From Streptomyces sp. NBC_01296 (GTDB lineage: Bacteria; Actinomycetota; Actinomycetes; Streptomycetales; Streptomycetaceae): a stretch of 64,000 nt of DNA. The position numbers and the translations under genes are program-made. The stretch covers positions 2,480,001-2,544,000 of the forward strand of contig NZ_CP130720.1 in the NCBI RefSeq assembly GCF_035984415.1. The letters are read 5' to 3'. The stretch's first letter is position 1. The number at the start of each line of letters is the position of its first letter. A model generated the notes under the pieces. It saw only the letters and a program-made list of their open reading frames with translations. It did not search any database and was not told where the DNA came from. Below, piece after piece: positions 17,531 through 25,280 of this stretch.

Positions 17531-18796
17531 TTGCCCAGTCCCTACCGCGCGATCTTCGCAGCGCCCGGCACCAAGGCCTTCAGCGCCGCCGGCCTCATAG
17601 GCCGGCTGCCGATCTCCATGGTGGGCGTCGGCATCCTCACGATGATCTCCGAGATCACCGGGCGCTACGCGATGGCCAGCGCCCTCACCGGCACCCTGGC
17701 CCTGGCCGCCGCATTCATCGGCCCGCAGGTGTCCCGGCTGGTGGACCAGTACGGGCAGCGGCGGGTGCTGCGCCCCGCGACCCTGATCTCCGTCGCCTCC
17801 GTCATCGCCCTGGTGCTGGCCGCGGCGAACGGACTCCCCGACTGGACCCTCTTCGTCTTCGCGGCCGTCGCGGGCTGCGTGCCGAGCGTCGGCTCGATGG
17901 TCCGCGCCCGCTGGACCGTGCTCTACCACGACGCGCCGCGCGAACTGCACACCGCGTACTCCTTCGAGTCCGTGGTGGACGAGGTCTGCTTCATCTTCGG
18001 CCCGATCCTGGCCATCGGGCTGTCCACCACCTGGTTCCCCGAAGCCGGGCCGGTGATCGCGGCCGGCTGCCTGCTGGTCGGCGTCTGGCTGCTCACCGCG
18101 CAGCGCGCCACCGAGCCGCCGCCGCACCCGCACAGCGAGGACGGCGACCGGACCTCCGCCCTGCGCTCCCCCGGCCTGCAGGTGTTGACGGCCACGTTCG
18201 TGGCGACCGGCGCGATCTTCGGATCCATCGACGTGTCCACCCTTGCCTTCGCCGAGGAGCAGGGCCAGAAGTCCGCCGCCAGTTTCATCCTGGCCATCTG
18301 GGCGGCCGGATCCTGTCTGGCCGGCATCGTCTTCGGCCTGCTCCATCTCAAGGGCCGGACCGAACGCAGGTGGGTACTGGGCATCTGTGCGATGGCCGTG
18401 AGTATGATCCCCCTCCTACTGGCCGGGAACCTTCCGTTTCTGGCCGTGGCGCTCTTCGTCTCGGGCCTCGCCATCGCTCCCACGATGATCACCACGATGG
18501 CCCTGATCGAGGCGCACGTACCACGCGCGAAGCTCACCGAGGGCATGACGTGGATCACCACCGGCCTCGCCGTCGGTGTCGCGGTCGGCTCCTCCGTGAC
18601 CGGTCTGGTCATCGACGCGGCCGGGGCGCAGCGCGGGTTCGTCGTCTCGATCTCGGCGGGGACCGCCGCGGCGGCGGTGGCGTTCGCGGGTTACCGCCGG
18701 CTGACGAGGCCGGCGCAAGGGGAGGAGCCCTCTAGCGATGGGGACGGCGACAGCAGCAGGGAAGAACGGGCCGGCGACAGCGGGCGCGTGGCATAA
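17531..18796 (+). CDS. MFS permease
   Basis: This 421-aa protein has about 12 hydrophobic segments and a loop of about 20 hydrophilic residues in the middle (residues about 195-215). The C-terminal tail is acidic and serine-rich. The start is TTG at 17531 with GGAGAG 5 nt upstream. The iron-box-like site 87 bp before the start suggests regulation by iron, so export or import of an iron-related compound is possible, but the substrate is not evident. Its 3' end overlaps the next gene by 59 bp in another frame. Confidence 0.85.
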   Translation: MPSPYRAIFAAPGTKAFSAAGLIGRLPISMVGVGILTMISEITGRYAMASALTGTLALAAAFIGPQVSRLVDQYGQRRVLRPATLISVASVIALVLAAANGLPDWTLFVFAAVAGCVPSVGSMVRARWTVLYHDAPRELHTAYSFESVVDEVCFIFGPILAIGLSTTWFPEAGPVIAAGCLLVGVWLLTAQRATEPPPHPHSEDGDRTSALRSPGLQVLTATFVATGAIFGSIDVSTLAFAEEQGQKSAASFILAIWAAGSCLAGIVFGLLHLKGRTERRWVLGICAMAVSMIPLLLAGNLPFLAVALFVSGLAIAPTMITTMALIEAHVPRAKLTEGMTWITTGLAVGVAVGSSVTGLVIDAAGAQRGFVVSISAGTAAAAVAFAGYRRLTRPAQGEEPSSDGDGDSSREERAGDSGRVA

Positions 18797-20075
18797 CTGG
18801 GCGGGCAACGTCACGGCGGCACCCGCCCGGGTGGTGACCCCGGCCTCGGTCGGGGAGCTTCAGGAGGCGGTCCGCCGGGCCGCCGAGGACGGGCTGAAGG
18901 TGAAGGCGGTCGGCACCGGCCACTCGTTCACCGCGGCCGCCGCCACCGACGGGGTGCTCGTACGCCCGCAGGCGCTGGCCGGGATCCGGGAGATCGACCG
19001 GACCGCCGGCACCGTGACGGTGGCCGCGGGCACGGTGCTCAAGGACCTGAACCAGGCCCTGGCCCGGGAGGGCCTGTCGCTCACCAACATGGGCGACATC
19101 ATGGAGCAGACGGTCTCCGGCGCCACCAGCACCGGAACCCACGGCACCGGCCGGGACTCCGCCTCCATCGCCGCCCAGATCCGCGGCATGGAGCTGGTCA
19201 CGGCGGACGGGCGGGTGCTCACCTGCTCCGAGAAGGAGAATCCGGAGGTCTTCGCGGCCGCCCGGATCGGCATCGGAGCCCTCGGCATCGTCACCGCGAT
19301 CACCTTCGCGGTGGAGCCGATCTTCTTCCTGACCGCCCGTGAGGAGCCCATGGGCTTCGACCGGGTGACCGCCGAGTTCGATCAGCACTTCGCGGAGAAC
19401 GAGCACTTCGAGTTCTACTGGTTCCCGCACACCGGCAACTGCAACACCAAGCGCAACAACCGCAGCCAGGGCCCCGCCGCCCCGCCCGGAGCGGTGAGCG
19501 CCTGGGTCGAGGACGAGCTGCTGTCCAACGGCGTCTTCCAGGCCGTGAACTCGCTGGGCCGCGCGGTCCCGGCGGCCATCCCGTCCATCGCCCGGATCGC
19601 CAGCCGCGCCCTGTCCGCGCGCACCTACACGGACATCCCGTACAAGGTGTTCACCAGCCCGCGCCGGGTGCGCTTCGTGGAGATGGAGTACGCACTCCCG
19701 CGCGAGCAGGTCGTCGAGGCGCTGCGGGAGCTCAAGACGACGGTCGACCGCTCCGGGCTGCGGATCAGCTTCCCGGTGGAGGTGCGGACCGCCCCGGCGG
19801 ACGACATCGCGCTGTCGACGGCCTCGGGGCGGGAGACCGCGTACATCGCGGTGCACATGTACAAGGGCACGCCGTACCAGGCCTACTTCACGGCCGCCGA
19901 GCGGATCTTCACCGCGCACGGCGGACGGCCGCACTGGGGCAAGGTGCACACGCGGGACGCGGAGTACTTCGCCCGGGTCTACCCGCGCTTCGGCGAGTTC
20001 ACCGCGCTGCGGGACCGGCTGGACCCGGAGCGTTTGTTCGGGAACGACTACCTGCGGCGGGTGCTGGGCGAATAG
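18738..20075 (+). CDS. FAD-linked oxidase of the aldonolactone/alditol oxidase family
   Basis: The protein has 445 aa: an FAD-binding PP-loop domain at residues about 25-195 (VGTGHSFTAAAATDG, SGATSTGTHGTG) and a C-terminal D-arabinono-1,4-lactone oxidase-like domain ending with PHWGKVHTRD. These enzymes oxidise sugar lactones or alditols with O2, releasing H2O2, or use another acceptor. The ATG at 18738 lies inside the MFS gene, with GGAGG 11 nt upstream, so translation is coupled. The exact substrate is not deducible. Confidence 0.85.
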   Translation: MGTATAAGKNGPATAGAWHNWAGNVTAAPARVVTPASVGELQEAVRRAAEDGLKVKAVGTGHSFTAAAATDGVLVRPQALAGIREIDRTAGTVTVAAGTVLKDLNQALAREGLSLTNMGDIMEQTVSGATSTGTHGTGRDSASIAAQIRGMELVTADGRVLTCSEKENPEVFAAARIGIGALGIVTAITFAVEPIFFLTAREEPMGFDRVTAEFDQHFAENEHFEFYWFPHTGNCNTKRNNRSQGPAAPPGAVSAWVEDELLSNGVFQAVNSLGRAVPAAIPSIARIASRALSARTYTDIPYKVFTSPRRVRFVEMEYALPREQVVEALRELKTTVDRSGLRISFPVEVRTAPADDIALSTASGRETAYIAVHMYKGTPYQAYFTAAERIFTAHGGRPHWGKVHTRDAEYFARVYPRFGEFTALRDRLDPERLFGNDYLRRVLGE

Positions 20076-20089
20076 CCCCCGCCCGGCGC

Positions 20090-20920
20090 TCAGGGGGAGT
20101 CCTGCTGCCCCTTTCCGCTCGGGGCGGGCGTGGGTGTGGGCGTCGGGGTCGGGGTGGGCTTCGGGCTCGGCGCCGGCGGGCTCGGACGCAGCGCCGGGCT
20201 CCCGGACTCCGACCCCGCGGAGCCCGAGGGGTCCGGGGCGTCCGGGGAGGACGGCCCGGGGTCGGTGCTCGTGCTCGGGCCCCGGCCGCCGTGCGGGGCC
20301 GAAGGGCTCGGGGAGGTCCCGGACTCCGGGGTTCCGCCGCCCTTCCCGCCGGCGCCGGGTTCCTTCCCGGGGCCGGCGGGCCGTTCGTCGTTCACCTTGC
20401 GCGTGCCGCCGGACCAGATGGTTCCGCCGCCCTGGCTGATCGCCGTGCCGGAGAACGCCTCGTACGCGCCGAGGCCGCCGAGCGCGATCGCGAAGGCCGT
20501 GCCCGAGGCCACCGCCGTGCGCTTCCAGCCCCGTACGCGGGTGCCGTGCACGGTGGCCTCGCCGAACTCCTCGGAGGGCGGGACCGCGCGCAGCAGCAGG
20601 GTGCCGTCGGCCGCCTTCTCCTCGCGGGGCAGCGGGATCTGACGGGCCCTGGGGCGGGCGCTCTCGCGCAGCTGGTCGCCGGTGCGCTTGAAGAGGTGCT
20701 GGATGACGGGGCCGCCGGCGGTGGCGACCACGCTCACCACGCCGGCGCCGAGGATGGTCCCGTAGACGCCGAGCTTCGAGGCGAGCAGGGCTGCCGCGAC
20801 GGTGGCGAGGGAGGAGCCCGCGATCTGGGCCACGCTCAGATCGAGCTTCTTCTCTCCCGTCCCGTCCGTCCCGTCCGTCCCGGATCCCGGTTCTGCTCCC
20901 GGCGCGGCCTTCTGACCCAT
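20090..20920 (-). CDS. Membrane protein with Pro/Thr-rich C-terminus
   Basis: The protein has 276 aa. A cytosolic N-terminus with VAQIAGSSLATVAAALLASKLG and a second hydrophobic stretch GTILGAGVVSVVATAGGP (residues about 30-75) is followed by a basic region. Another span lies at about 135-155, and the long extracytoplasmic tail of Gly/Pro/Ser ends in alternating Pro-Thr repeats (PTPTPTPTPTPAP). Such tails often cross the cell wall. I preferred the ATG at 20918-20920 because AGGGG lies 6 nt upstream; an ATG two codons earlier has none. Function unknown. Confidence 0.75.
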   Translation of the reverse strand: MGQKAAPGAEPGSGTDGTDGTGEKKLDLSVAQIAGSSLATVAAALLASKLGVYGTILGAGVVSVVATAGGPVIQHLFKRTGDQLRESARPRARQIPLPREEKAADGTLLLRAVPPSEEFGEATVHGTRVRGWKRTAVASGTAFAIALGGLGAYEAFSGTAISQGGGTIWSGGTRKVNDERPAGPGKEPGAGGKGGGTPESGTSPSPSAPHGGRGPSTSTDPGPSSPDAPDPSGSAGSESGSPALRPSPPAPSPKPTPTPTPTPTPAPSGKGQQDSP

Positions 20921-21212
20921 CCTCATCCCCTGTATGTGCTGCCTCTCGCGACCTCTCGCGCTTCACCGCTCTCAGCAGTTACTGACCACCGGGCGAAACA
21001 GATGGTTCCGTTTATGGGGATTCTGTGAAGCAAGACACCCGGAAACAGCCACGGTCGCAGGTCCGGCCCGATTCGGGGCAGCCCAACTCCCGCCGCCCGC
21101 GACAAGTTCGGCGGCGCGGCGGTCCACCCAGGTGGCCCGAATGGAGTACTGTGGCGAGCCCTGGGGCTGTCCTTCCTTACGGATGTCCGGACCCGGGAGA
21201 GGGGGCCGACTG

Positions 21213-21278
21213 ATGGAGAAACGGCACTCGAGACCGGTGATCCCGCGGCATTGCACGGATTCCTGCTGCACACAGTAA
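21213..21278 (+). CDS. Possible 21-aa leader peptide
   Basis: ATG at 21213 is preceded by GGGAGAGGGGG about 8 nt upstream and the frame stops at TAA 21276. The peptide is basic (EKRHSRPVIPRH) and ends with three cysteines in five codons (CTDSCC, then TQ). The stop codon lies inside a hairpin, as in attenuator leader peptides. No homologue is known to me, so this is a candidate only. Confidence 0.35.
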   Translation: MEKRHSRPVIPRHCTDSCCTQ

Positions 21279-21296
21279 CCTTTCGGTCACTGTGTG
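21269..21296 (+). promoter_or_regulatory. Hairpin overlapping the end of the possible leader ORF
   Basis: CACACAGTAACC pairs with GGTCACTGTGTG with one mismatch and a TTTC loop. The first arm contains the stop codon of the 21-codon ORF, so ribosome position could influence folding. Confidence 0.45.
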
Positions 21297-21457
21297 TGCC
21301 CAACAGGTAACCGTGCCATAACGGCGATCAAGGGCGCATGCCCGACACGCCGGTTGAACTCGGCAAGGTTGTGGCAGGCTGCACCCGGGCAGGCCACACT
21401 CGACTAGCGGAAGCAGCGACGCACGTGACGTCGGCAGGCACCACCCGGGAGGTCCCC

Positions 21458-22474
21458 ATGCCCGAACTGCGTGTCGTGGCCGTCTCAAATGACGGCACAC
21501 GACTGGTGCTCAAGGCTGCGGACAGCACGGAGTACACGCTTCCGATCGACGAGCGGCTGCGGGCTGCCGTGCGCAACGACCGCGCGCGCCTGAACCAGAT
21601 CGAGATCGAGGTGGAGAGCCACCTCCGCCCCCGCGACATCCAGGCCCGCATACGGGCCGGTGCCTCCGCTGAGGAGGTCGCTCAACTCGCCGGCATCCCC
21701 GTCGACCGCGTACGCCGCTTCGAGGGCCCGGTGCTGGCCGAGCGCGCGTTCATGGCGGAGCGGGCCCGCAAGACGCCCGTACGCCGTCCCGGCGAGAACA
21801 CCGGACCCCAGCTCGGCGAGGCCGTGCAGGAGCGGCTCACGCTGCGCGGCGCCGAGAAGGAGTCCGTCCAGTGGGACTCATGGCGCCGCGACGACGGCAC
21901 CTGGGAGGTCCTGCTGGTCTACCGGGTCGCGAGCGAACCGCACTCGGCCAGCTGGACGTACGACCCGCCGCGCCGACTGGTCGTGGCCGTGGACGACGAG
22001 GCCCGCTCCCTGATCGGCGAGGCCGACGACCTGCCGGCGACGCCGGAGCCGAGCTTCCCGTTCGTGCCGAGGATCGCGCGGCTGCCGCGGGACCGGCCGC
22101 TGGACCGCGCGCTCGACCGGCAGCTGGAGCGCCCGGTCGCCCCGGCTCCGGAGCCGGAGGAGGAGCGGGACACGCTGACGAGCCTGCTGGAAGCGGTCCC
22201 GAGCTTCCGCGGCGACCTGGTGGTCCCGGAACGCACCGAGCCCCCGGCGGAGGAGCCGGAGGCGGAGGAGCCCCCGGCGGCTTCGGCGAGCGCCGGTGCA
22301 GGTGCCGCGTACGCGGACGTCCTGATGCCGCGCACGGTGGCGGGCCACCGCGACCGCCTGACGGGCACCACGGACCGCCAGGCGGAAGCCGACGGCGTCC
22401 GCCCGGGCCGCCGCGCCGCGGTCCCGAGCTGGGACGAGATCGTCTTCGGCACCCGCCGCAAGAAACAGGAGTAG
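21458..22474 (+). CDS. sepH: Cell division regulator SepH
   Basis: The 338-aa protein has an N-terminal DUF3071 domain (residues 1-165) with a helix-turn-helix-like segment (IRAGASAEEVAQLAGIPVDRVRRFEG), an acidic proline/glutamate-rich linker, and a conserved basic C-terminus (PSWDEIVFGTRRKKQE). In Streptomyces and Mycobacterium SepH binds FtsZ and promotes Z-ring assembly during division and sporulation. ATG at 21458 has GGGAGG 6 nt upstream. It marks this as conserved chromosomal core. Confidence 0.93.
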   Translation: MPELRVVAVSNDGTRLVLKAADSTEYTLPIDERLRAAVRNDRARLNQIEIEVESHLRPRDIQARIRAGASAEEVAQLAGIPVDRVRRFEGPVLAERAFMAERARKTPVRRPGENTGPQLGEAVQERLTLRGAEKESVQWDSWRRDDGTWEVLLVYRVASEPHSASWTYDPPRRLVVAVDDEARSLIGEADDLPATPEPSFPFVPRIARLPRDRPLDRALDRQLERPVAPAPEPEEERDTLTSLLEAVPSFRGDLVVPERTEPPAEEPEAEEPPAASASAGAGAAYADVLMPRTVAGHRDRLTGTTDRQAEADGVRPGRRAAVPSWDEIVFGTRRKKQE

Positions 22475-22489
22475 CAGCCCCGGCTCGGC

Positions 22490-22506
22490 CGCGCCGCCAC
22501 GGCGCG
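22490..22506. terminator. Bidirectional hairpin terminator
   Basis: A perfect 7-bp GC stem CGCGCCG/CGGCGCG with loop CCA lies between the convergent sepH and sulfurtransferase genes. Confidence 0.6.
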
Positions 22507-22553
22507 AGCGGGCCCGGGCCGGACTGCCTGCGGGGCCGGATTCGCCCGCTGGG

Positions 22554-23408
22554 CTACTGCGGGTCCGGGCCCGTGGCTACCGGGCGGGTCGGGTCTGCGG
22601 ACCATTCCGACCAGCTGCCCGCGTACAGGGCGGCCGCAATCCCCGCCACCTCGAGCGCCAGCACCTCGTGCGCCCCCGAGACGCCCGAGCCGCAGTACAC
22701 CCCGACCGGCGCCTCGCCCGAGACACCCAGCCCGGCGAACCTCGCCCGCAGCGCATCCGCCGCCAGGAACCGCCCGTCGGCCCCCACGTTTTCCGTCGTC
22801 GGCGCCGACACCGCCCCCGGAATGTGCCCGCCGACCGGGTCGATCGGCTCGACCTCGCCCCGGTACCGCTCCCCCGCCCGCGCGTCCAGCAGGATCCCGC
22901 TGCGCGCGAGCGCCGCCGCGGCATCCGCGTCCAGCAGCCCCACCGCCCCCGGGTTTGGCTTGAAATCGCCCTCCTCGACGGTCACCGCGTCCGCCGTCAC
23001 CGGCCCGCCCGCCGCCGTCCACGCAGCCAGTCCCCCGTCCAGTACCCGCACGTCCGTGTGACCCGTCCAGCGCAACAGCCACCACGCCCGGGCGGCGGCC
23101 CACCCCTGACCCCCGTCGTACACGACCACCGGCACGTCCGCCGAGACCCCGGCCCTGCGCATCACCGCCCCGAACTCATCCGGCTGCGGCAGCGGGTGCC
23201 GACCGCCCGCCCCCGCCGGACCTGCCAGTTCGCGGTCGAGGTCCACGTACACCGCACCCGGCAGGTGTCCGGCCTCGTACGCGGACCGCAGGTTCGGGCC
23301 GCCCAGCTGCCAGCGGACGTCCAGCAGCACCGGCGGCCGGGACCCGGCCGGCCCGGCCATCAGTTCGGGGACGGAAACGATCACGGAGGGTGCAGAGTTC
23401 GCAGTCAT
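22554..23408 (-). CDS. Thiosulfate/3-mercaptopyruvate sulfurtransferase
   Basis: The protein has 284 aa and two rhodanese domains, an inactive one at about 10-140 and a catalytic one at about 165-280. The active-site loop VYCGSGVSGAHEV carries the persulfide-forming Cys near residue 238. The CGSGV loop is nearer the mercaptopyruvate type than the CRKGVT rhodanese type. It moves sulfane sulfur to cyanide or thiol acceptors in the cytoplasm. ATG at 23406-23408. The gene is the last clear core gene on this strand before the ansamycin cluster. Confidence 0.92.
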   Translation of the reverse strand: MTANSAPSVIVSVPELMAGPAGSRPPVLLDVRWQLGGPNLRSAYEAGHLPGAVYVDLDRELAGPAGAGGRHPLPQPDEFGAVMRRAGVSADVPVVVYDGGQGWAAARAWWLLRWTGHTDVRVLDGGLAAWTAAGGPVTADAVTVEEGDFKPNPGAVGLLDADAAAALARSGILLDARAGERYRGEVEPIDPVGGHIPGAVSAPTTENVGADGRFLAADALRARFAGLGVSGEAPVGVYCGSGVSGAHEVLALEVAGIAAALYAGSWSEWSADPTRPVATGPDPQ

Positions 23409-23583
23409 GCGGCCCATCTTCCTCCCCGCTCCACAGCCCGTGTAACAAGCCCGACATCGACAGGCCGCACCGATTCGGTCATCTCTCCCCGCTCCGGCGA
23501 AACCCGGCCGGTCGGGGCGCGCCGGACACCCCGGAGTGGAAGCATCTGGTCCGGGATGAGCGACGACGGAGGAGACGGCTGAC

Positions 23584-24381
23584 ATGACCGAGGCACCGGA
23601 AGCAACGCGGCGCCCGCCCGGCACACCGTGCTGGTCGAGTCTGATGGTGCACGGCCTCGGGACCACCGAGGCCTTCTACACCGACCTGTTCGGCTGGGAG
23701 TACGAGCCCGGCCCCCAGCCCTTCGGCCCGTACGTCCGCGCCCTGCTCGACGGCCAGGAGGTGGCCGGCATCGGGGAGATGCCGCCGGACCGGCATCTCC
23801 CGGTGGCCTGGACGACGTACTTCGCCACCGACGACGCGGACTCGACGGCCGAGACGATCCGCTCCTGCGGCGGCACGGTGGCGGTGGGCCCGCTGGACGC
23901 GGGCGCCGCGGGACGCCTGGCGATCTGCTCCGATCCGCTGGGGGCGATCTTCGGCCTCTGGCAGGCCGAGGAGCAGATCGGGACCCGGCAGCCCGGGGTC
24001 CCCGGCACGCCGGTCTGGAGCGAGCTGGTCACGCAGGACACGTCGACCGTCGGCAAGTTCTACGAGCACGTGTTCGGCCACGAGGCCGAGACGCACGGCA
24101 CGGCCTCCACCGATTTCGACTACGTGACGCTGCTGCTGGACGGGCGCCCGGTCGCCGCCGTGCACGGGGTCGGGCGCTCCCTCCCGCACGACCGGGGCCC
24201 GCACTGGATGACGTACTTCGAGGTCGAGGACGCCGACACGGCTGCGGCCCAGGTCCAAAGGCTCGGCGGGCGCGTCGTCCAGCCGCCCCGCGAGGGGCTG
24301 ACCGGCAGGGTGGCCACGGTCACGGATCCGGAGGGCGCGGTGTTCACCCTCCTGGAGTCGCGTCCCGGAAACGGCCACTGA
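23584..24381 (+). CDS. Two-domain VOC (glyoxalase/bleomycin-resistance fold) protein
   Basis: The 265-aa protein is made of two VOC repeats (residues about 15-130 and 140-260), each with a conserved phrase: FYTDLFGWEYEPG against FYEHVFGHEAETH, and WTTYFATDDADS against WMTYFEVEDADT. Such proteins bind a metal and act as small-molecule-modifying or drug-binding proteins. No substrate can be inferred. GGAGGAG lies about 10 nt before the ATG. It converges with the rifJ-like gene 32 bp away and may be core or the cluster edge. Confidence 0.85.
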   Translation: MTEAPEATRRPPGTPCWSSLMVHGLGTTEAFYTDLFGWEYEPGPQPFGPYVRALLDGQEVAGIGEMPPDRHLPVAWTTYFATDDADSTAETIRSCGGTVAVGPLDAGAAGRLAICSDPLGAIFGLWQAEEQIGTRQPGVPGTPVWSELVTQDTSTVGKFYEHVFGHEAETHGTASTDFDYVTLLLDGRPVAAVHGVGRSLPHDRGPHWMTYFEVEDADTAAAQVQRLGGRVVQPPREGLTGRVATVTDPEGAVFTLLESRPGNGH

Positions 24382-24413
24382 CCGGCGGCCTTCGGCGGCC
24401 GTCGGCGTGATGG

Positions 24414-24860
24414 CTACGAGGGCTGGCCCTCGGACAGGTGCATCAGCGCCTGGGCTGCCAGGCGATAGCCGAAAGCGCCCAGGCCGACCACGACGCCGCT
24501 CGCCAGGGGGGCGATCACCGACTCGTGCCGGAACTGTTCGCGGGCCCATACGTTGCTGAGGTGCACCTCGACCCACGGCGGTGAGTAGCTCGCCAGAGCG
24601 TCACGCAGACTCCATCCGGCGATCATCAGGGCACCCGGATTGACGATCGCCCCGACCGTGCTGTCGGAATGCCGGTGAACGGCGCCGACGAGGTCGCCTT
24701 CCGAATCGTGCTGGACGGAGACGACCTCCCACCCCTTGACGCTCACTTCCCGGGCGACCGCCTCTTCTATGTCGGCGAGCGTATCCGTGCCGTATATCTC
24801 CGGCTCGCGTCGCCCCAGAATGCCCAGGTTGGGACCGTTCAAGAGAAGAACGACACTCAA
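24414..24860 (-). CDS. rifJ: AminoDHQ dehydratase, type II dehydroquinase family (RifJ-like)
   Basis: The enzyme has 148 aa, the usual size of type II 3-dehydroquinases. Present are the flexible loop LNGPNLGILGRREPEIYG with Arg and Tyr, the acidic SEGDLV loop, and the catalytic His in VEVHLSN with Arg in EQFRHES. In the AHBA pathway it dehydrates 5-amino-5-deoxy-3-dehydroquinate to 5-amino-5-deoxy-3-dehydroshikimate. The canonical substrate-loop THTS is replaced by MIAG (NPGALMIAGWSLRDAL), which fits a changed substrate rather than housekeeping aroQ. The start is TTG at 24858-24860 with GAGGTG 6-8 nt upstream. A RifZ-like operator lies 75 bp upstream. Confidence 0.85.
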   Translation of the reverse strand: MSVVLLLNGPNLGILGRREPEIYGTDTLADIEEAVAREVSVKGWEVVSVQHDSEGDLVGAVHRHSDSTVGAIVNPGALMIAGWSLRDALASYSPPWVEVHLSNVWAREQFRHESVIAPLASGVVVGLGAFGYRLAAQALMHLSEGQPS

Positions 24861-25280
24861 GGGGACACCTCGCTATTCATTCCACCGGACGGTTCCGGAA
24901 CACCTCCATGATGTCGGCGCCCTTCTCGGTGCGCCATCATCAGAATTGATAGTCCCCTGTCGGCCCGCCGCGCCGGCCCTCGTCGAGGACCGCGGCAAGA
25001 GGACCACTGGGAACCGGCTCGATGCCGCGCGCGCCCGGTACGACGGCGATCCGGCGGGCCGCGGACGCGAGATCCCGTGGTGGGCCCAGCCTCCCCGTCC
25101 GGCGGGGCTGCGCGGCCGTGCGAACCGAACTTCACCGTTCCGGCCGCTGTCTTGATCTGCACTCGAGCCCGGCTGGAGCACTCCGGCCCTGGGGAGCCCG
25201 GTGCTGAATCATGACTGCCACGTCCATCGCCACCACCCGGACGAAGCGGCGCGACTGATGATCCGATGACAGGAGATGTG
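24861..25280. other. 420-bp divergent regulatory region (rifJ-like / luxR)
   Basis: No gene is credible here. The region holds the promoters for the rifJ-like gene and the LuxR activator. A LuxR-type operator candidate is at 24935-24952, and the luxR ribosome site AGGAG is at 25271-25275. No strong -35/-10 pair is evident. Confidence 0.6.
24935..24952. promoter_or_regulatory. RifZ-like operator candidate 1 (weakest)
   Basis: On the minus strand the site reads CTATC-N8-TGATG. It differs from CTACC-N8-GGATG at two bases and lies between the rifJ-like gene and luxR. Confidence 0.5.

Larger units (their letters stand above)
20921..21457. other. 537-bp divergent intergenic region upstream of sepH
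   Basis: This region should hold the promoters of the minus-strand membrane protein and of sepH. It also contains a possible 21-codon cysteine-containing ORF (21213-21278) and an imperfect 12-bp hairpin at its end. Nothing else stands out. Confidence 0.6.

Noticed and set aside
24414..24860. Housekeeping 3-dehydroquinase (aroQ)
   Set aside because: The replaced THTS loop, the location next to the cluster activator and the operator candidate favour the AHBA-specific RifJ role, although activity on dehydroquinate cannot be excluded.
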